Below are positions 44,859-54,294 of a DNA stretch of 64,000 nt, one piece after another; the first letter of the stretch is position 1, and every line of letters starts with the position of its first letter. The notes under the pieces are model-generated. The model was given only the letters and a program-made list of their open reading frames with translations, made no database searches and had not been told where the DNA came from. The position numbers and the translations under genes are program-made. Location of the stretch: contig JALHQT010000002.1 in the NCBI GenBank assembly GCA_022841825.1, positions 1-64,000 on the forward strand. The letters are read 5' to 3'. This DNA comes from Anaerolineae bacterium. Its GTDB lineage: Bacteria > Chloroflexota > Anaerolineae > Aggregatilineales > Phototrophicaceae.

Positions 44859-44948
44859 TCAACGACGATCCAGGAGGTCATTGAGACGTTCCTCCCGCAC
44901 TTCGTCAATCTGCGAGGATATCGATACGTCTTCCAATGCTGACATCAT
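44859..44948 (-). CDS. Possible 29-residue small protein or remnant
   Basis: MMSALEDVSISSQIDEVREE followed by RLNDLLDRR and a stop, charged and helix-prone. It stands alone in the gap between the BtpA and VanZ-like genes. No ribosome site or homologue was identified. It could be a fragment of a larger gene. Confidence 0.3.
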   Translation of the reverse strand: MMSALEDVSISSQIDEVREERLNDLLDRR

Positions 44949-45013
44949 GCAATCACTCCATCCCTGCGATTGATTGCTAATCTAACCTGAGTTTTGGATA
45001 ACGCGGGACACCG

Positions 45014-45400
45014 ATGAATGATAAACATGTGAAAAAAATCATTGTGGTTGTGTCGGTTGCGCTGATTATCGCGAGCACTTTTGTCCTGGATATTGATTGG
45101 ACAAATGAGGTTGCATATAGGCTTTATCACAGCTATTTCGCGGACATTGTACTGCCTTTTATGCTTTATCTGCTCCTCGTTCCTAATGCCGAACGGAATC
45201 GACTAATCGCACACTGGTGGCAGAGGGCGCTGGCTGTATTTGTCTTGTGCACAACCTCTGAATTCTTGCAGTATCTTGGGATATTTGCTTTCGCCCGCGT
45301 TTTTGACCCGCTCGATATTGTGATGTACGGATTAGGTGTGCTGTTGGCTGCATGGGTTGATCGGCAATTATTTACGCGGGTTTTTCCGTTCTGGGATTAG
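45014..45400 (+). CDS. VanZ-like small membrane protein
   Basis: 128 residues, about four membrane helices. The pattern FADIVLPFMLYLLLV, TTSEFLQYLGIFAFA, FDPLDIVMYGLGVLLAAWVD resembles VanZ-like/DUF2809 proteins. The region is visibly more AT-rich than its neighbours, which may mean transfer. It is isolated between the BtpA gene and the convergent kinase gene; no function can be assigned. Confidence 0.7.
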   Translation: MNDKHVKKIIVVVSVALIIASTFVLDIDWTNEVAYRLYHSYFADIVLPFMLYLLLVPNAERNRLIAHWWQRALAVFVLCTTSEFLQYLGIFAFARVFDPLDIVMYGLGVLLAAWVDRQLFTRVFPFWD

Positions 45401-45512
45401 TATTCTTAGCACGTGCACGTGGAACTCAGGTTTTCCTAGCCACATTGCAGTTTTGGATAAGAAAAGACCGAGCGCTACCCTTATTCAATACTCACGTTAT
45501 GCTGCGTGAGGA

Positions 45513-46505
45513 TTACCGCACCACATCCCCGCCCGCGCGCTTCTCTCCCGTCTCCACCAGCGCCGCGACTTCCGCCTGCGTGAAGAGCGGCAGGTCGCCC
45601 ATGATGGTGTACTTGAGCGCGGCGGCGGCGGTTCCCCAGCGCAGCCACTCCCCCGCGTTCGTGTCGCCGCGTGCCAACAGCGCATACAAAAAGCCCGCGC
45701 TGAAGGCGTCCCCCCCGCCGATGCGATCCACCACCTGCGCGCTGAAGGCGGGCTGCTGCCATGTCTGCCCCGCCGGATCAACCGCGAGCGCGCCGTCCGC
45801 GCCGACCGTCAGCGCGCAGACCGCCTGTGGGTAGCGCGCGTGCAGCTCGCCCAGCACCTGCTCAGGCGTTGCATCGCCCAGCGCCCACAAGCGGATCGCG
45901 TCGCGGTAGGGCGTGAAGAGCACGTCCGCCAGTTCGAGCAGCGGCTGGCATCCGACCGCCGCCTGCTCGTAGCTCCACAGCTTGCTGCGATAGTTGATGT
46001 CGAAGCTGACGCGCCAGCCCGCCTCTTTGGCGCGCTGGATAGCGGCGCGCGTCGTCTCGTAGAGCAGCGGCGAGACGGCGAGCGAGATGCCCGTCGTGTG
46101 GAAGAGGCGCGCTGCATAAGGCACGAACAGATCGCGCGGCAGGTCGTCTGGGCGCATGTTGCTGACGGCGCTGCCCGCCCGGTCGTAGATCACCTGGCTG
46201 GCGCGCGGCGCTGCGCCCTGCTCCATGTAGAAGATGCCGACGCGGTCTTCGTTCGTCCAGACGATGTGATCGGTGACGACGCCGTGCCCCGCCAACGTCG
46301 CGCGGATGTGCCGCCCCAGGCTGTTATCGGTCAGGCGCGACAGGTAGCCGACGCGCAGCCCCAGGCGTGCCAGCCCGACCGCCGTGTTGAGTTCGCTCCC
46401 CGCCACATGCATATCCCACGACAGCGCCTGTTCGATGCGGCGAAGGTGGGCGGGGGTCATGCGCAGCAGCGGCTCCCCCAGGGTGATGACGTCAAAGGCT
46501 GGCAT
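45513..46505 (-). CDS. PfkB-family carbohydrate kinase (2-keto-3-deoxygluconate kinase-like)
   Basis: 330 residues of ribokinase fold. Motifs: VAGSELNTAVGLARLGLRVG (signature 1) and DRIGGGDAFSAGFLYALLA (signature 2, with the catalytic Asp in GGGDAF). SFDINYRSKLW fits KDG kinases. It phosphorylates 2-keto-3-deoxygluconate or a related sugar acid. It starts ten bases after the VanW gene and probably shares its transcript; the pairing seems accidental. The ATG is clear. Confidence 0.9.
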   Translation of the reverse strand: MPAFDVITLGEPLLRMTPAHLRRIEQALSWDMHVAGSELNTAVGLARLGLRVGYLSRLTDNSLGRHIRATLAGHGVVTDHIVWTNEDRVGIFYMEQGAAPRASQVIYDRAGSAVSNMRPDDLPRDLFVPYAARLFHTTGISLAVSPLLYETTRAAIQRAKEAGWRVSFDINYRSKLWSYEQAAVGCQPLLELADVLFTPYRDAIRLWALGDATPEQVLGELHARYPQAVCALTVGADGALAVDPAGQTWQQPAFSAQVVDRIGGGDAFSAGFLYALLARGDTNAGEWLRWGTAAAALKYTIMGDLPLFTQAEVAALVETGEKRAGGDVVR

Positions 46506-46515
46506 TCACGTTCTC

Positions 46516-48402
46516 CTATCCCGTCGTCAGGCGTGGATCGCCGGGCGGTACCTGGATGATCGCACCCCAGGGCTGGTACTGCGTGGCGAAGATGTCGCGG
46601 TCGATCTCGTTGCCATTGCCATCCAGGATCAGGCGTGTCACCTCGACATAGGCACCCTCCGCCGGAATATCGACCTGGAGCTGCTGCCCGGCGGTCAGCG
46701 CCTCGTTCGCTTCGTAGCGCGTAGCGGCGGGCGCTACGACATCCCGGATCATCGGTCCATCCTTGACAACCTGCCGCCCGGTATCCGCGCCGTAAAAGCG
46801 GAACTGCACCTGCGAGGTCGCCGGGAAGACCGATGCTTCGATCAGGATCGGCGCGCCCGTGTCGTTCAGAAAGCGGAAGTCGAGCGCCTTCGTCGGATCG
46901 GGATCGACGTAGATCGCCGCGTCGAAGCCGGGACCTTCGCCGCGCTGCTCGTAATAGCTGACGCGGTAGGCGTGCGCCGCCCGCTCCGTGATCGGCAGCC
47001 CTGCGTAGAACGCGGCACGGAATGCCGTCGTGCTCACCTGGCAAACGCCGCCGCCCACGCCGTCAATCGTACGCCCGCCGTAAATGACGCGGCTGCTGAC
47101 GTAGCCCGACTCCGGCGAAATATCGCCCACCCATTCGTTGAACGAAAACTCCGCGCCAGGCGGGACGATGATGCCGTCGAAACGGCTGGTGGCGAGCAGG
47201 ATGTTGTCGATGCGCGCCTGCGATGAGCCGACATAGAAGCTGTCACCGGTCGCGATCAGGCGGGTGATGCCCAGCTCGGCGGCGGTGATGGCGTCGTGGT
47301 AGCGCGCGAGGGTGGTATCGAACGAGATGGGGACGACACGGTTGCCCGCGTCAAAGACCTGGCTCTCCATCCGGCTCAACGTCGCGTCCACATCCAGCTC
47401 GCGCTCGGAAACCGACGACTGTGTGACTGCAAGCTGTCCGGTCTCGTCGTTAAACTGGAAGCGGGCATCACGCGCGGGCTGATACAAGCCGTCGGCGAGC
47501 GACTGCAGCGAGTCGCGGAAGGCGCTGGGGTTGAAGGCGACATCGTAGCTGTACGTACCATTGGCACTCTCGACCAAGCCGACCTGCAGGAGCGTGGCGA
47601 TCTGATCGACCGACGCCGTCCAGGGTCCCAACTGCTGCTCGCTGGCGACTGGGCTGTCGGTGATCAGCGTCAGCGGGGCGGACAGGGCGGCGCGCGCTTT
47701 AGCGGCGGCGGCTTCGGCATCGACGATGCGCGGCGCGGTCTCTTCAATGATCAGCGGCACTTCGCCGCCCGTCGTCAGGTTGAGGACGGAGGCATCGAGC
47801 TGCGCCAGCGTGCGGCTGATGTTGACCATGCGCCCGATGGCGCTCGGCGTGCTGCTCACGCTCGTGCCATTGATCGTCAGCGTTGCGTCGACCGGCGGGC
47901 GGTTGATCGTCTCGGCGATGGCGGCAAGGCGGGCGGTCGCAACCTCCTGGTCATAACGGATGACGGGCGTCACCGCGTGCCCGTTGAGCCAGATCAGAAA
48001 CTGGTCGATGGTGTTGAGCAGGGGGTTGTTGCTGTGCCCGACGGCGAATGCCTCGGTCGCCGTCGCGCCCGCGTCGAAGACGACGCCCAGCTCGCCCGCG
48101 CTCATCTGCCAGAACTCCTCGCCATCGCGGAAGGTGAAGACGGCGCTGTCGTCGTAGGTGAAACGGTTGCTCAACGCCGTTGTCGCGTCTTCGAGCGTCA
48201 TGCCGCTCAAATCGATGTCGAACGACGAGACGCCCGCCAGGACGCGGTCGCGGAAGTAAAGCTGCGCCGCGCCCGCCGCCATCGTCAGGATCGACAGTGT
48301 GAGGATGATGCCGCTCAGGAGCAGGAGCGGCAGGCGGATCAGCCAGGGTTCAACGCGCGGCGCGGCGGGGTAATCGGGGTAAGGGCTGTTGCTCGTGGTC
48401 AT
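46516..48402 (-). CDS. VanW-family protein with peptidoglycan-binding domains
   Basis: 628 residues. One N-terminal membrane helix (about 25-50) anchors it outside the membrane. Two PG-binding domain-4-like regions follow (about 75-190 and 215-330, with Walker-free beta/alpha pattern such as LSGMTLEDATTALSNRFTYD). The VanW domain (about 385-545) holds GAEFSFNEWVGDISPESGYV and VGGGVCQVSTTAFRAAFYAG. A small G5-like tail ends the protein. Such proteins are cell-wall associated, but the enzymatic role of VanW is unknown. Confidence 0.9.
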   Translation of the reverse strand: MTTSNSPYPDYPAAPRVEPWLIRLPLLLLSGIILTLSILTMAAGAAQLYFRDRVLAGVSSFDIDLSGMTLEDATTALSNRFTYDDSAVFTFRDGEEFWQMSAGELGVVFDAGATATEAFAVGHSNNPLLNTIDQFLIWLNGHAVTPVIRYDQEVATARLAAIAETINRPPVDATLTINGTSVSSTPSAIGRMVNISRTLAQLDASVLNLTTGGEVPLIIEETAPRIVDAEAAAAKARAALSAPLTLITDSPVASEQQLGPWTASVDQIATLLQVGLVESANGTYSYDVAFNPSAFRDSLQSLADGLYQPARDARFQFNDETGQLAVTQSSVSERELDVDATLSRMESQVFDAGNRVVPISFDTTLARYHDAITAAELGITRLIATGDSFYVGSSQARIDNILLATSRFDGIIVPPGAEFSFNEWVGDISPESGYVSSRVIYGGRTIDGVGGGVCQVSTTAFRAAFYAGLPITERAAHAYRVSYYEQRGEGPGFDAAIYVDPDPTKALDFRFLNDTGAPILIEASVFPATSQVQFRFYGADTGRQVVKDGPMIRDVVAPAATRYEANEALTAGQQLQVDIPAEGAYVEVTRLILDGNGNEIDRDIFATQYQPWGAIIQVPPGDPRLTTG

Positions 48403-48518
48403 CGCACACCAGACGCCTATGCAGACACAATGCGTCTATTGTACAGGCGATGGCGAGCGCGCAATATACCATGTAGCAGGATTATCCTGTGAGCCAAAGA
48501 AAGAGAGGATGTCCTAGT

Positions 48519-48824
48519 TCAGCAGACGCCTTCAGGGATGGGTTCACCTGTATAGGCGAGGATGATTTGTTCGCGCGGGATGCCCACTTGCACCAGCGCA
48601 TCCACGACAGGTTTGTCATTTTGATCGCGCTCGACGATGACACAATGACCCACGACACGAACAACCAGGCTGACGTTCGAGATGTGTTTGCCCTGGACGC
48701 GACCGACACCGACGACCGTGAACACCGAACCATCGTCGCTTTTCGTGAGATAGCTTTCGCCGTTCAAGCCCTTTCGGGCGTACCCGGCGACGACCGACTG
48801 CACCTGCTGATTCAAAGTATCCAT
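48519..48824 (-). CDS. xisI: XisI-type protein, orphan
   Basis: 101 residues. The pattern VVAGYARKGLNGESYLTKSD, RVQGKHISNVSLVVRVVG, VDALVQVGIPREQIILAYTG matches XisI of cyanobacteria and Chloroflexota, named for control of fdxN-element excision. Normally xisH precedes xisI; no XisH-like reading was seen upstream. The ATG giving MDTLNQQVQSVVAGY was preferred to an upstream in-frame start. The paired XisH/XisI proteins are likely a nuclease-inhibitor-type pair; an orphan is odd. Confidence 0.85.
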   Translation of the reverse strand: MDTLNQQVQSVVAGYARKGLNGESYLTKSDDGSVFTVVGVGRVQGKHISNVSLVVRVVGHCVIVERDQNDKPVVDALVQVGIPREQIILAYTGEPIPEGVC

Positions 48825-48949
48825 AGTTCGACAACACAAATTGACATTGCATTTAGGGTAACTCATTGCGATGACAGAATAAACTCTATCGCCCTCACAG
48901 GGCAACCGCTTCAAAACCGAATCTCTAGAAAGTAGCTGCATCACCCCTC

Positions 48950-49390
48950 CCTAAATCCCTCCCCACTCCGCAAGCTGCGTGGAGAGGGACTTCCAGAGGT
49001 ATCGAATTCCATCATCGGTTTCTTTTTGGCGCAGTCTGTGGGTTTTTCACGACTCAGCGCCTGACGAATCCTATGATTCCCCCTCTCTACGCAGCTTGCG
49101 GAGTGGGGAGGGGGTTAGGGGGAGGGGTAGGTTGGCGGTGTAATCAGTTTGAAGCGATTACCCTGATCGCCCTCACCCCCAGCCCTCTCCCACACGCCGC
49201 GCCGCAGTAGTCGCATTGAGTTGGACTCCAGCGCGGCGGGGGCGAGGGGAGCCAGAAAGAGCACGCGAGTCGACTCTGAAAGCCCCTCTCCCCCATCGCG
49301 GATTGAGTCTAGGATGTCTCGACTCTCGCGCCGCGATGCGTGGCGACCGAGCGCAGAGCGGCGAGGAAGGGGGCTGGGGGTGAGGGCAAG
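48950..49390. repeat. Repeat-rich gap with three palindromic elements
   Basis: 48950-48985 (CCCTCCCTAAATCCCTCCCC...TGCGTGGAGAGGGA), 49080-49125 (CCCTCTCTACGCAGCTTGCG...GGGAGGGGGTTAGGGGGAGG) and 49170-49386 (CTCACCCCCAGCCCTCTCCC...GGGGGTGAGGGC). The last contains a near-exact copy of the block at 272-321. No gene is seen between 48825 and 49399 except possible promoters of the XisI gene. Confidence 0.65.
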
Positions 49391-49399
49391 TATTCCCCC

Positions 49400-51901
49400 T
49401 TACATCGGCGGGAACAGGTACAGCGTGCCGTCCAGCAGCGCGTCGAGATTGGGCGCTGCCGAGCCATCGCCGCTCGTCTCGACGGTGAAGACCAGCGCCG
49501 CGCCGGACCCCGGGTGGAGCACGCTGTAGGCGACGCCCGTCAGCCGCCCCGTCTCGGTCGGCAGGCTGTACTCGATGCGGTAGGCGGGCAGCCCGCCCAG
49601 GGTCGCTTCGACGATCTCGCCGTACTCGCCCGCCAGCATAGTCGTGAATGTTTCCAGCGCGACCAGGGCATCCGTTTCGTAGATGGCGGTGGCGGTCATG
49701 AGGTTTTCGCCTGCCAGGTCGCTGACCACCTGTGTCGGAGTGCCATCCTCATTGGTATAGGAATACGGTTCGCCCCAGGCGAACGGATACTGGAAGTAGA
49801 CGCCTTCGTTCGTATCGGTGTACCCGCGCAGGCTGCCATCGACGGCACCATTGTCGATGACCAGCGCTGCCAACTGTGCCGCCTGATTGCCCGCCAGATC
49901 GGTCATCGCCAGTCGCACGTTGTAGGCACCGCTGACGGCGGGCTGATAGCTGAGGGTGAACGGCTCCAGCCCGAAGGTGAGCGGCGTGTCGGTCAGCGGC
50001 TGCACTTCGACAGCACCGTCCGGCGTAATCCTGTAGAGATCGACGATGAACTGGTCGCCCGGCTGCGGTCTCGCCTCAAAGGGCGCTTGATCGGCAATCG
50101 CCAGCATCCCCCGATAGGCGAACGTGCCCGACTCGAAGATGAGGTAGGCGGGCTGGCTGCCGCGCGCGCTCACATACGTCCCCGCGATTGTCAGGTCGCT
50201 GCCCGCAGCGCTGCTCGACTGCGGCAGCGCCAGCGCGCTGTTGGTGCCGTCGCTGAGGTAAGGGAACGTCACCGACCACTGGAAGGTGCTGGGCGTGAGT
50301 TCGTTGGGATACTCGATCACGGTCTCGCCCGTCGGCAGCGTCGTGTTGTACGAGATGGGGGAGGCATCCACGATCACCTGGGAGCCGTCGTCCTGCTGAT
50401 ACAGGATCGTATAGTTGAGGTCGATGACGCCTTTGCCGCCCGCATCGAAAAAGACGACGGGGGTATCGAGCGTGCTGCCCATCTCGCCGAGCGTGAAGAC
50501 CTGGCTGATCTCCAATAAGAGTGCGCTGCCATCCAGTTCCGTCATAATCGTGCTGTAGAACTGGTTCAGATATCCCTGCCAGAATGCCATGCCTGCGGGA
50601 GCCTGCGCCGGGTAATCCGCGCCATAGACTTCGTAGATGGGCGGTGTCGCGGGCAGGTAAATGCCTAAGCCGTTCGCGCCGGGCAGCTTGTCATCCGCCC
50701 GCGCATAGACAACCGCGCTGTCGTATGCCGCCAGCACTTCCTGAGCCGCGTTGTAGGCATCGTCGGTGATGGTCGTCTGCAGGCTGAACCAGTTCATGAA
50801 GTCGCGCAGGTCGATATACGAGTAGTATTCTGCCCGGTCGCTCAGGCTTGCGCCGAAGACCTGGCTGTTGTTGCGTGCCGAACCCAGCGCCGACAGCAGT
50901 TCGACGGTATCCGCACCGACGACCTGTCCAAAGTTCTCCAGCGCCGCCGTGAGTCCCGGCAGTCCGGCGGTCTCGACCAGGGCGAGATCGACCTTGGTGC
51001 GCGCGCCTTCGCCCGCGTAGTAATCCATGTAGCTATCGACAAACGCCGCGCCGACCTGGAAGGCATCCCAATCCGGATTCGCCTTGATCGCGCCGATGCT
51101 GGTGGTGTATTCCCAGCCGTTGCTGGGGATGACCTCCTGCGCAAAGATCACATAGTCCGCATCATCCTGGAGCGTGACCGCCACGTCCGCAACGCCCATC
51201 AGGCAGGCGTCGAAGCCCACGATGTCGAAACGCTCGATCCCCAACTCCGCACGGGCATCCGCCAGCGCTGCGTCGATTTCGGGCAGCGTGAGCATCGAGT
51301 GATCATTGCCCTCGTCGGGTCCCAGACCACGCCAGCCGCTGCCATGACTCCCGATGACGATGAGATAATGCTGGGCGGGGAAGTTCTGCGCGCCCCAGAC
51401 GACGAAGTCCGTCAGCGCCGCCGGGTCGCCCATATCCACTTCGCCCAATTCCATGATGGGCGTCTGCTCGAAGGTGGCAGCGAGATTATTGGTTGCATAG
51501 ATCTGCTCGACGATGGCGTCGTCCGTCTGCTCCAACGCCGCCTGAATCTCCGCTGCATCCGCGCCCTGTGCGACGAGGAAATCCAGCACAGCCGCGCGCT
51601 TACCCATGATGTCGGGCACTGGCAGCGCGGGCACCTGCTCGATCAGGAAACGGCGCGTATCCGTCCAATCGCCAAAGCGTGCGTCATAGCCCACGGCGCG
51701 GTCGAGCTGCGCGATGATATTGACGCCCTCGCCGCTGCCCGCCGTCTGCATCTCGTAGTAGTCGTTGAACGCCGCGCCTTCGAGGTCGTTATCGACGGCG
51801 GTGTAATGCAGGATCGTCCAGTTGGCGATGTCCTGCGCCTGGCTTGCTCCCAACGAAATCGAAAAGACCACGACCAGCCATACCCATGCGAATCGTCTCA
51901 T
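49400..51901 (-). CDS. Secreted clostripain-family (C11) cysteine peptidase
   Basis: 833 residues. A signal peptide (MRRFAWVWLVVVFSISLGAS, cleavage after SQA) comes first. The C11 peptidase domain follows: YTAVDNDLEGAAFNDYYEMQ, the catalytic histidine in LIVIGSHGSGWRGLG, and the catalytic cysteine in DIVGFDACLMGVADVAV. About 400 residues of beta-rich C-terminal region follow, with no known family. It is probably an extracellular arginine/lysine-specific protease. No operon partner is seen; it is divergent from the ABC-type permease. Confidence 0.9.
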   Translation of the reverse strand: MRRFAWVWLVVVFSISLGASQAQDIANWTILHYTAVDNDLEGAAFNDYYEMQTAGSGEGVNIIAQLDRAVGYDARFGDWTDTRRFLIEQVPALPVPDIMGKRAAVLDFLVAQGADAAEIQAALEQTDDAIVEQIYATNNLAATFEQTPIMELGEVDMGDPAALTDFVVWGAQNFPAQHYLIVIGSHGSGWRGLGPDEGNDHSMLTLPEIDAALADARAELGIERFDIVGFDACLMGVADVAVTLQDDADYVIFAQEVIPSNGWEYTTSIGAIKANPDWDAFQVGAAFVDSYMDYYAGEGARTKVDLALVETAGLPGLTAALENFGQVVGADTVELLSALGSARNNSQVFGASLSDRAEYYSYIDLRDFMNWFSLQTTITDDAYNAAQEVLAAYDSAVVYARADDKLPGANGLGIYLPATPPIYEVYGADYPAQAPAGMAFWQGYLNQFYSTIMTELDGSALLLEISQVFTLGEMGSTLDTPVVFFDAGGKGVIDLNYTILYQQDDGSQVIVDASPISYNTTLPTGETVIEYPNELTPSTFQWSVTFPYLSDGTNSALALPQSSSAAGSDLTIAGTYVSARGSQPAYLIFESGTFAYRGMLAIADQAPFEARPQPGDQFIVDLYRITPDGAVEVQPLTDTPLTFGLEPFTLSYQPAVSGAYNVRLAMTDLAGNQAAQLAALVIDNGAVDGSLRGYTDTNEGVYFQYPFAWGEPYSYTNEDGTPTQVVSDLAGENLMTATAIYETDALVALETFTTMLAGEYGEIVEATLGGLPAYRIEYSLPTETGRLTGVAYSVLHPGSGAALVFTVETSGDGSAAPNLDALLDGTLYLFPPM

Positions 51902-51996
51902 TGCTGCCCCACAATCGTTGTGAATAAGGGAAATCTCTATCGTCCTGCCATGCAGGATAGCATGGAAGCGCGGCGGTGAGCGTAAATGTCGATGGC

Positions 51997-52026
51997 GGCA
52001 AGGTTCTTGCCTGCAAGAACCTTGCC
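51997..52026. repeat. Perfect 13-bp-stem hairpin
   Basis: Stem GGCAAGGTTCTTG / CAAGAACCTTGCC with a CCTG loop lies between the divergent clostripain and permease genes. No T-tract follows. It is followed at 52030-52070 by another CACCCCAACCCCTCTCCCTC-type repeat piece. The remaining gap 51902-52164 shows nothing else. Confidence 0.7.
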
Positions 52027-52164
52027 CCGCAAACCGTCACCCCAACCCCTCTCCCTCAGGGCGAGGGGCTTAAGAAGACTCTTCTGAAAAGCGCAAACGT
52101 GATCGATTGTCTCTGCACCGTGCTAAAATAGCGGTGTCGCTTGTCGTCATGTCTGGCACGACCC

Positions 52165-52998
52165 ATGAATGAACCGCGCGCCCTGCGCCTCCCGATTGCC
52201 GCTTCCCTCTTCCAGCCTGCGCTCCCCGACCGCAGGCTGCCCCGTTGGGCGCGGCGCGGGCACCCGGTCGTGCAGCGTCAGCTCGGCTTCTTCTGGAAGA
52301 TCATGACGCCGGATTTCCGGCTGACGTGGCAGGTGTATGTGTTCCAGGTGGTGTTGATCGCCATCTCCGTCCTCATCCCCGCCATCTTCACCCTGCTGCT
52401 GCCTGTGATCGTCGTCCCCGTGATGCTGCTGCCTTTCGCCTTCTATGCCTACGGCGAGGCGCTCTACCGCATTGGTGCCGCCGCCGCTGCCAGCGTTGCG
52501 GAAGATCAGCGCGCCCGGCGGCTCGACCTGCTGCGGACGACGCCGCTGCCGCTGCGCGAAATCCTGCTGGCAAAAGGCGCTGCCGCCGTCTGGCGACAGG
52601 TGGAATCGCTCGACCTGCTGCTGGTCGTCACCGCCTTTCTCTCGCTGCCGATGGTGTTGATCCTCAACACGCAGGTCATGCAGCTCGATGAAGTCGGCGG
52701 CGCGCGCCTGCTGATGATCGTCGGGCTGACGGCGAGCCTGCTGCGAATCGTCGTGGAGCCGCCGATGATCGCCGCGCTTGGCGTGCTGATGGGGTCGGTC
52801 TCGCGCGATCGCATCCCGGCGATGCTGGCGACTGGCGCGCTTGGCTTCGCCTACTTCGTCATGATCAACCTGCTGCGCCTCGCGCCGCTGTCGCTGGAAG
52901 CGCGGCTGGTCGTCGAAGTCGCGCTGCCGCTGGTGCTGCCGCCGCTCATCACGCTCTTCTGCCTGTGGCTGGCAGAGCGGGCGCTGGGGCGGGAATAG
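52165..52998 (+). CDS. ABC-2-type permease subunit, six-helix
   Basis: 277 residues with about six membrane segments. The cytoplasmic loop RRLDLLRTTPLPLREILLAK is the coupling motif common to ABC-2-type transporters. The hydrophilic N terminus (about 1-45) precedes helix 1. No ATPase gene is beside it, so the partner must be elsewhere. The ATG giving MNEPRALRLPIAASL is preferred to an in-frame start 24 bases upstream. Confidence 0.75.
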   Translation: MNEPRALRLPIAASLFQPALPDRRLPRWARRGHPVVQRQLGFFWKIMTPDFRLTWQVYVFQVVLIAISVLIPAIFTLLLPVIVVPVMLLPFAFYAYGEALYRIGAAAAASVAEDQRARRLDLLRTTPLPLREILLAKGAAAVWRQVESLDLLLVVTAFLSLPMVLILNTQVMQLDEVGGARLLMIVGLTASLLRIVVEPPMIAALGVLMGSVSRDRIPAMLATGALGFAYFVMINLLRLAPLSLEARLVVEVALPLVLPPLITLFCLWLAERALGRE

Positions 52999-53045
52999 AT
53001 GAACCGATGTATGATTCGGCTGTTCAGTGTTGAGGATTGTCACGT

Positions 53046-53591
53046 ATGACCGACATGATGCGCGAGCGGGTAAGCGCCGCCGAATTTCTCCTTCGCCCGG
53101 AAACCACCCAGCCGCAGCAGCTCATCGACGGAGAGATCATCGACATGGCTTCCCCAATCCCCAGCCATCAGAAGATCGTGTACATGACTGCTCACGTGCT
53201 GGAGCCTTTGGTTGCAGAACGCGGCGGGCAGTTCTTCGTCGCGCCTCTCGATGTCGAGTTTGATGCCTATAATGTTCCGCAGCCGGATGTCATGGTGGTG
53301 CTGCCGGGTGGGAAATGCACGATTGGCGATACCCGCCTGATTGGCGCGCCAGACCTGATCGTCGAGGTGCTTTCGCCAGGGACAACCCAGGTAGACCGCC
53401 GCGATAAGTTCCGCTTGTACGAACGTCATGGCGTGCGCGAATACTGGATGATCGAGCCGAGCGAGCGTTACTTGGAGGCGTGGGCGCTGCAAGACGCGCG
53501 CTTCGTGCTGGTCGATGTCGTCGGCAAAGACGAGGCGTATCATTCGCCGCTGCTGGGCGAAATCGCGCTGAATGCGCTGTTTGGTCGTTAA
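53046..53591 (+). CDS. Uma2-family endonuclease (PD-(D/E)XK)
   Basis: 181 residues. The fold is visible as ELID/QLIDGEIIDMASPIPSHQ, NVPQPDVMVVLPGG, PDLIVEVLSPGTT and RRDKFRLYERHGVREYWMIE, which give the D-E-x-K catalytic core. Uma2 nucleases are abundant in Chloroflexota and cyanobacteria and are poorly characterised. GAGG ten bases before the ATG supports this start. It is the left end of a Uma2-2TM-2TM-Uma2 cassette. Confidence 0.9.
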   Translation: MTDMMRERVSAAEFLLRPETTQPQQLIDGEIIDMASPIPSHQKIVYMTAHVLEPLVAERGGQFFVAPLDVEFDAYNVPQPDVMVVLPGGKCTIGDTRLIGAPDLIVEVLSPGTTQVDRRDKFRLYERHGVREYWMIEPSERYLEAWALQDARFVLVDVVGKDEAYHSPLLGEIALNALFGR

Positions 53592-53643
53592 TGCCGGAAA
53601 CCCTATTGTCTTGTTTCGCGTATAGCATCGTTAATGGCGAATT

Positions 53644-53707
53644 GCGGACGCCATCAATGGCGTCCCTACAGATTCCGGTTGTAGGGACGCGCAATTGCGC
53701 GTCCGTA
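53644..53707. repeat. Two palindromic units of the GGACGCC / GTAGGGACGC family
   Basis: 53644-53670 has GCGGACGCCATCAATGGCGT and CCCTACA, which is the same as the insert in guaA. 53681-53707 has GTAGGGACGCGCAATTGCGC and GTCCGTA. Both belong with the 28-nt palindromes of the sugar operon. They lie between the first Uma2 gene and the first 2TM gene. Confidence 0.75.
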
Positions 53708-53729
53708 TATAGCAACAGGGAGTATGGTG

Positions 53730-54197
53730 ATGGCAAACGAGATTGACTACCGCGCGGTGCGGCGCGAGGTCGAAAAGCAGCTCAAGTTTCGCAAGATGGC
53801 GGGGCGCTTCACCTTTGCCGCCGTAAATACCATCCTGTTTGTCATCTTCTCGGTCATTGCCCTGTCGGCGACTTCATCCGCCGGCATGTCCGAGAGCGTG
53901 CAGAGCGCGGTCATGCTGCTATGGTCGGGCTATCTCGTCGCGACCGTCTTTCATCTCATCGCGCCGATCTTTGACCTTAAGAGCGTTGAAGACAACATGC
54001 GCAAAGAGATCGTCGGGCGAGTCATCGGTGCCGAAATGCTCAAGCTTGATGCCGATGAGGCGGTCGAAACCAGCCAGAAGCGTAAGAATACCTACGGGCT
54101 GAGCGACGACGGCGAACTGGAAATCATCGAGACGCCCGACGCGGATGCCGCCGTCGATCCGGTCGACGCCGAGATCAAGCGCGCGCTGCGGCGGTGA
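53730..54197 (+). CDS. 2TM protein A with conserved C-terminal tail
   Basis: 155 residues. Two membrane helices (about 28-48 and 61-84) sit behind a charged N terminus (NEIDYRAVRREVEKQLKFRK), and a ~65-residue acidic tail includes SQKRKNTYGLSDDGELE and ends in VDAEIKRALRR. It resembles the 2TM-domain family. AGGGAG upstream favours this ATG, the last of three clustered starts. Its tail is almost identical to that of the next gene. Confidence 0.75.
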   Translation: MANEIDYRAVRREVEKQLKFRKMAGRFTFAAVNTILFVIFSVIALSATSSAGMSESVQSAVMLLWSGYLVATVFHLIAPIFDLKSVEDNMRKEIVGRVIGAEMLKLDADEAVETSQKRKNTYGLSDDGELEIIETPDADAAVDPVDAEIKRALRR

Positions 54198-54294
54198 CAG
54201 TTAGAAATCTCTTTCTTATAACCACACCATAAGGATGTGGGCTAAACTGAATACAGCAGCGTACCCCTAACGCGATAGCCAACAAGAGCATGAG

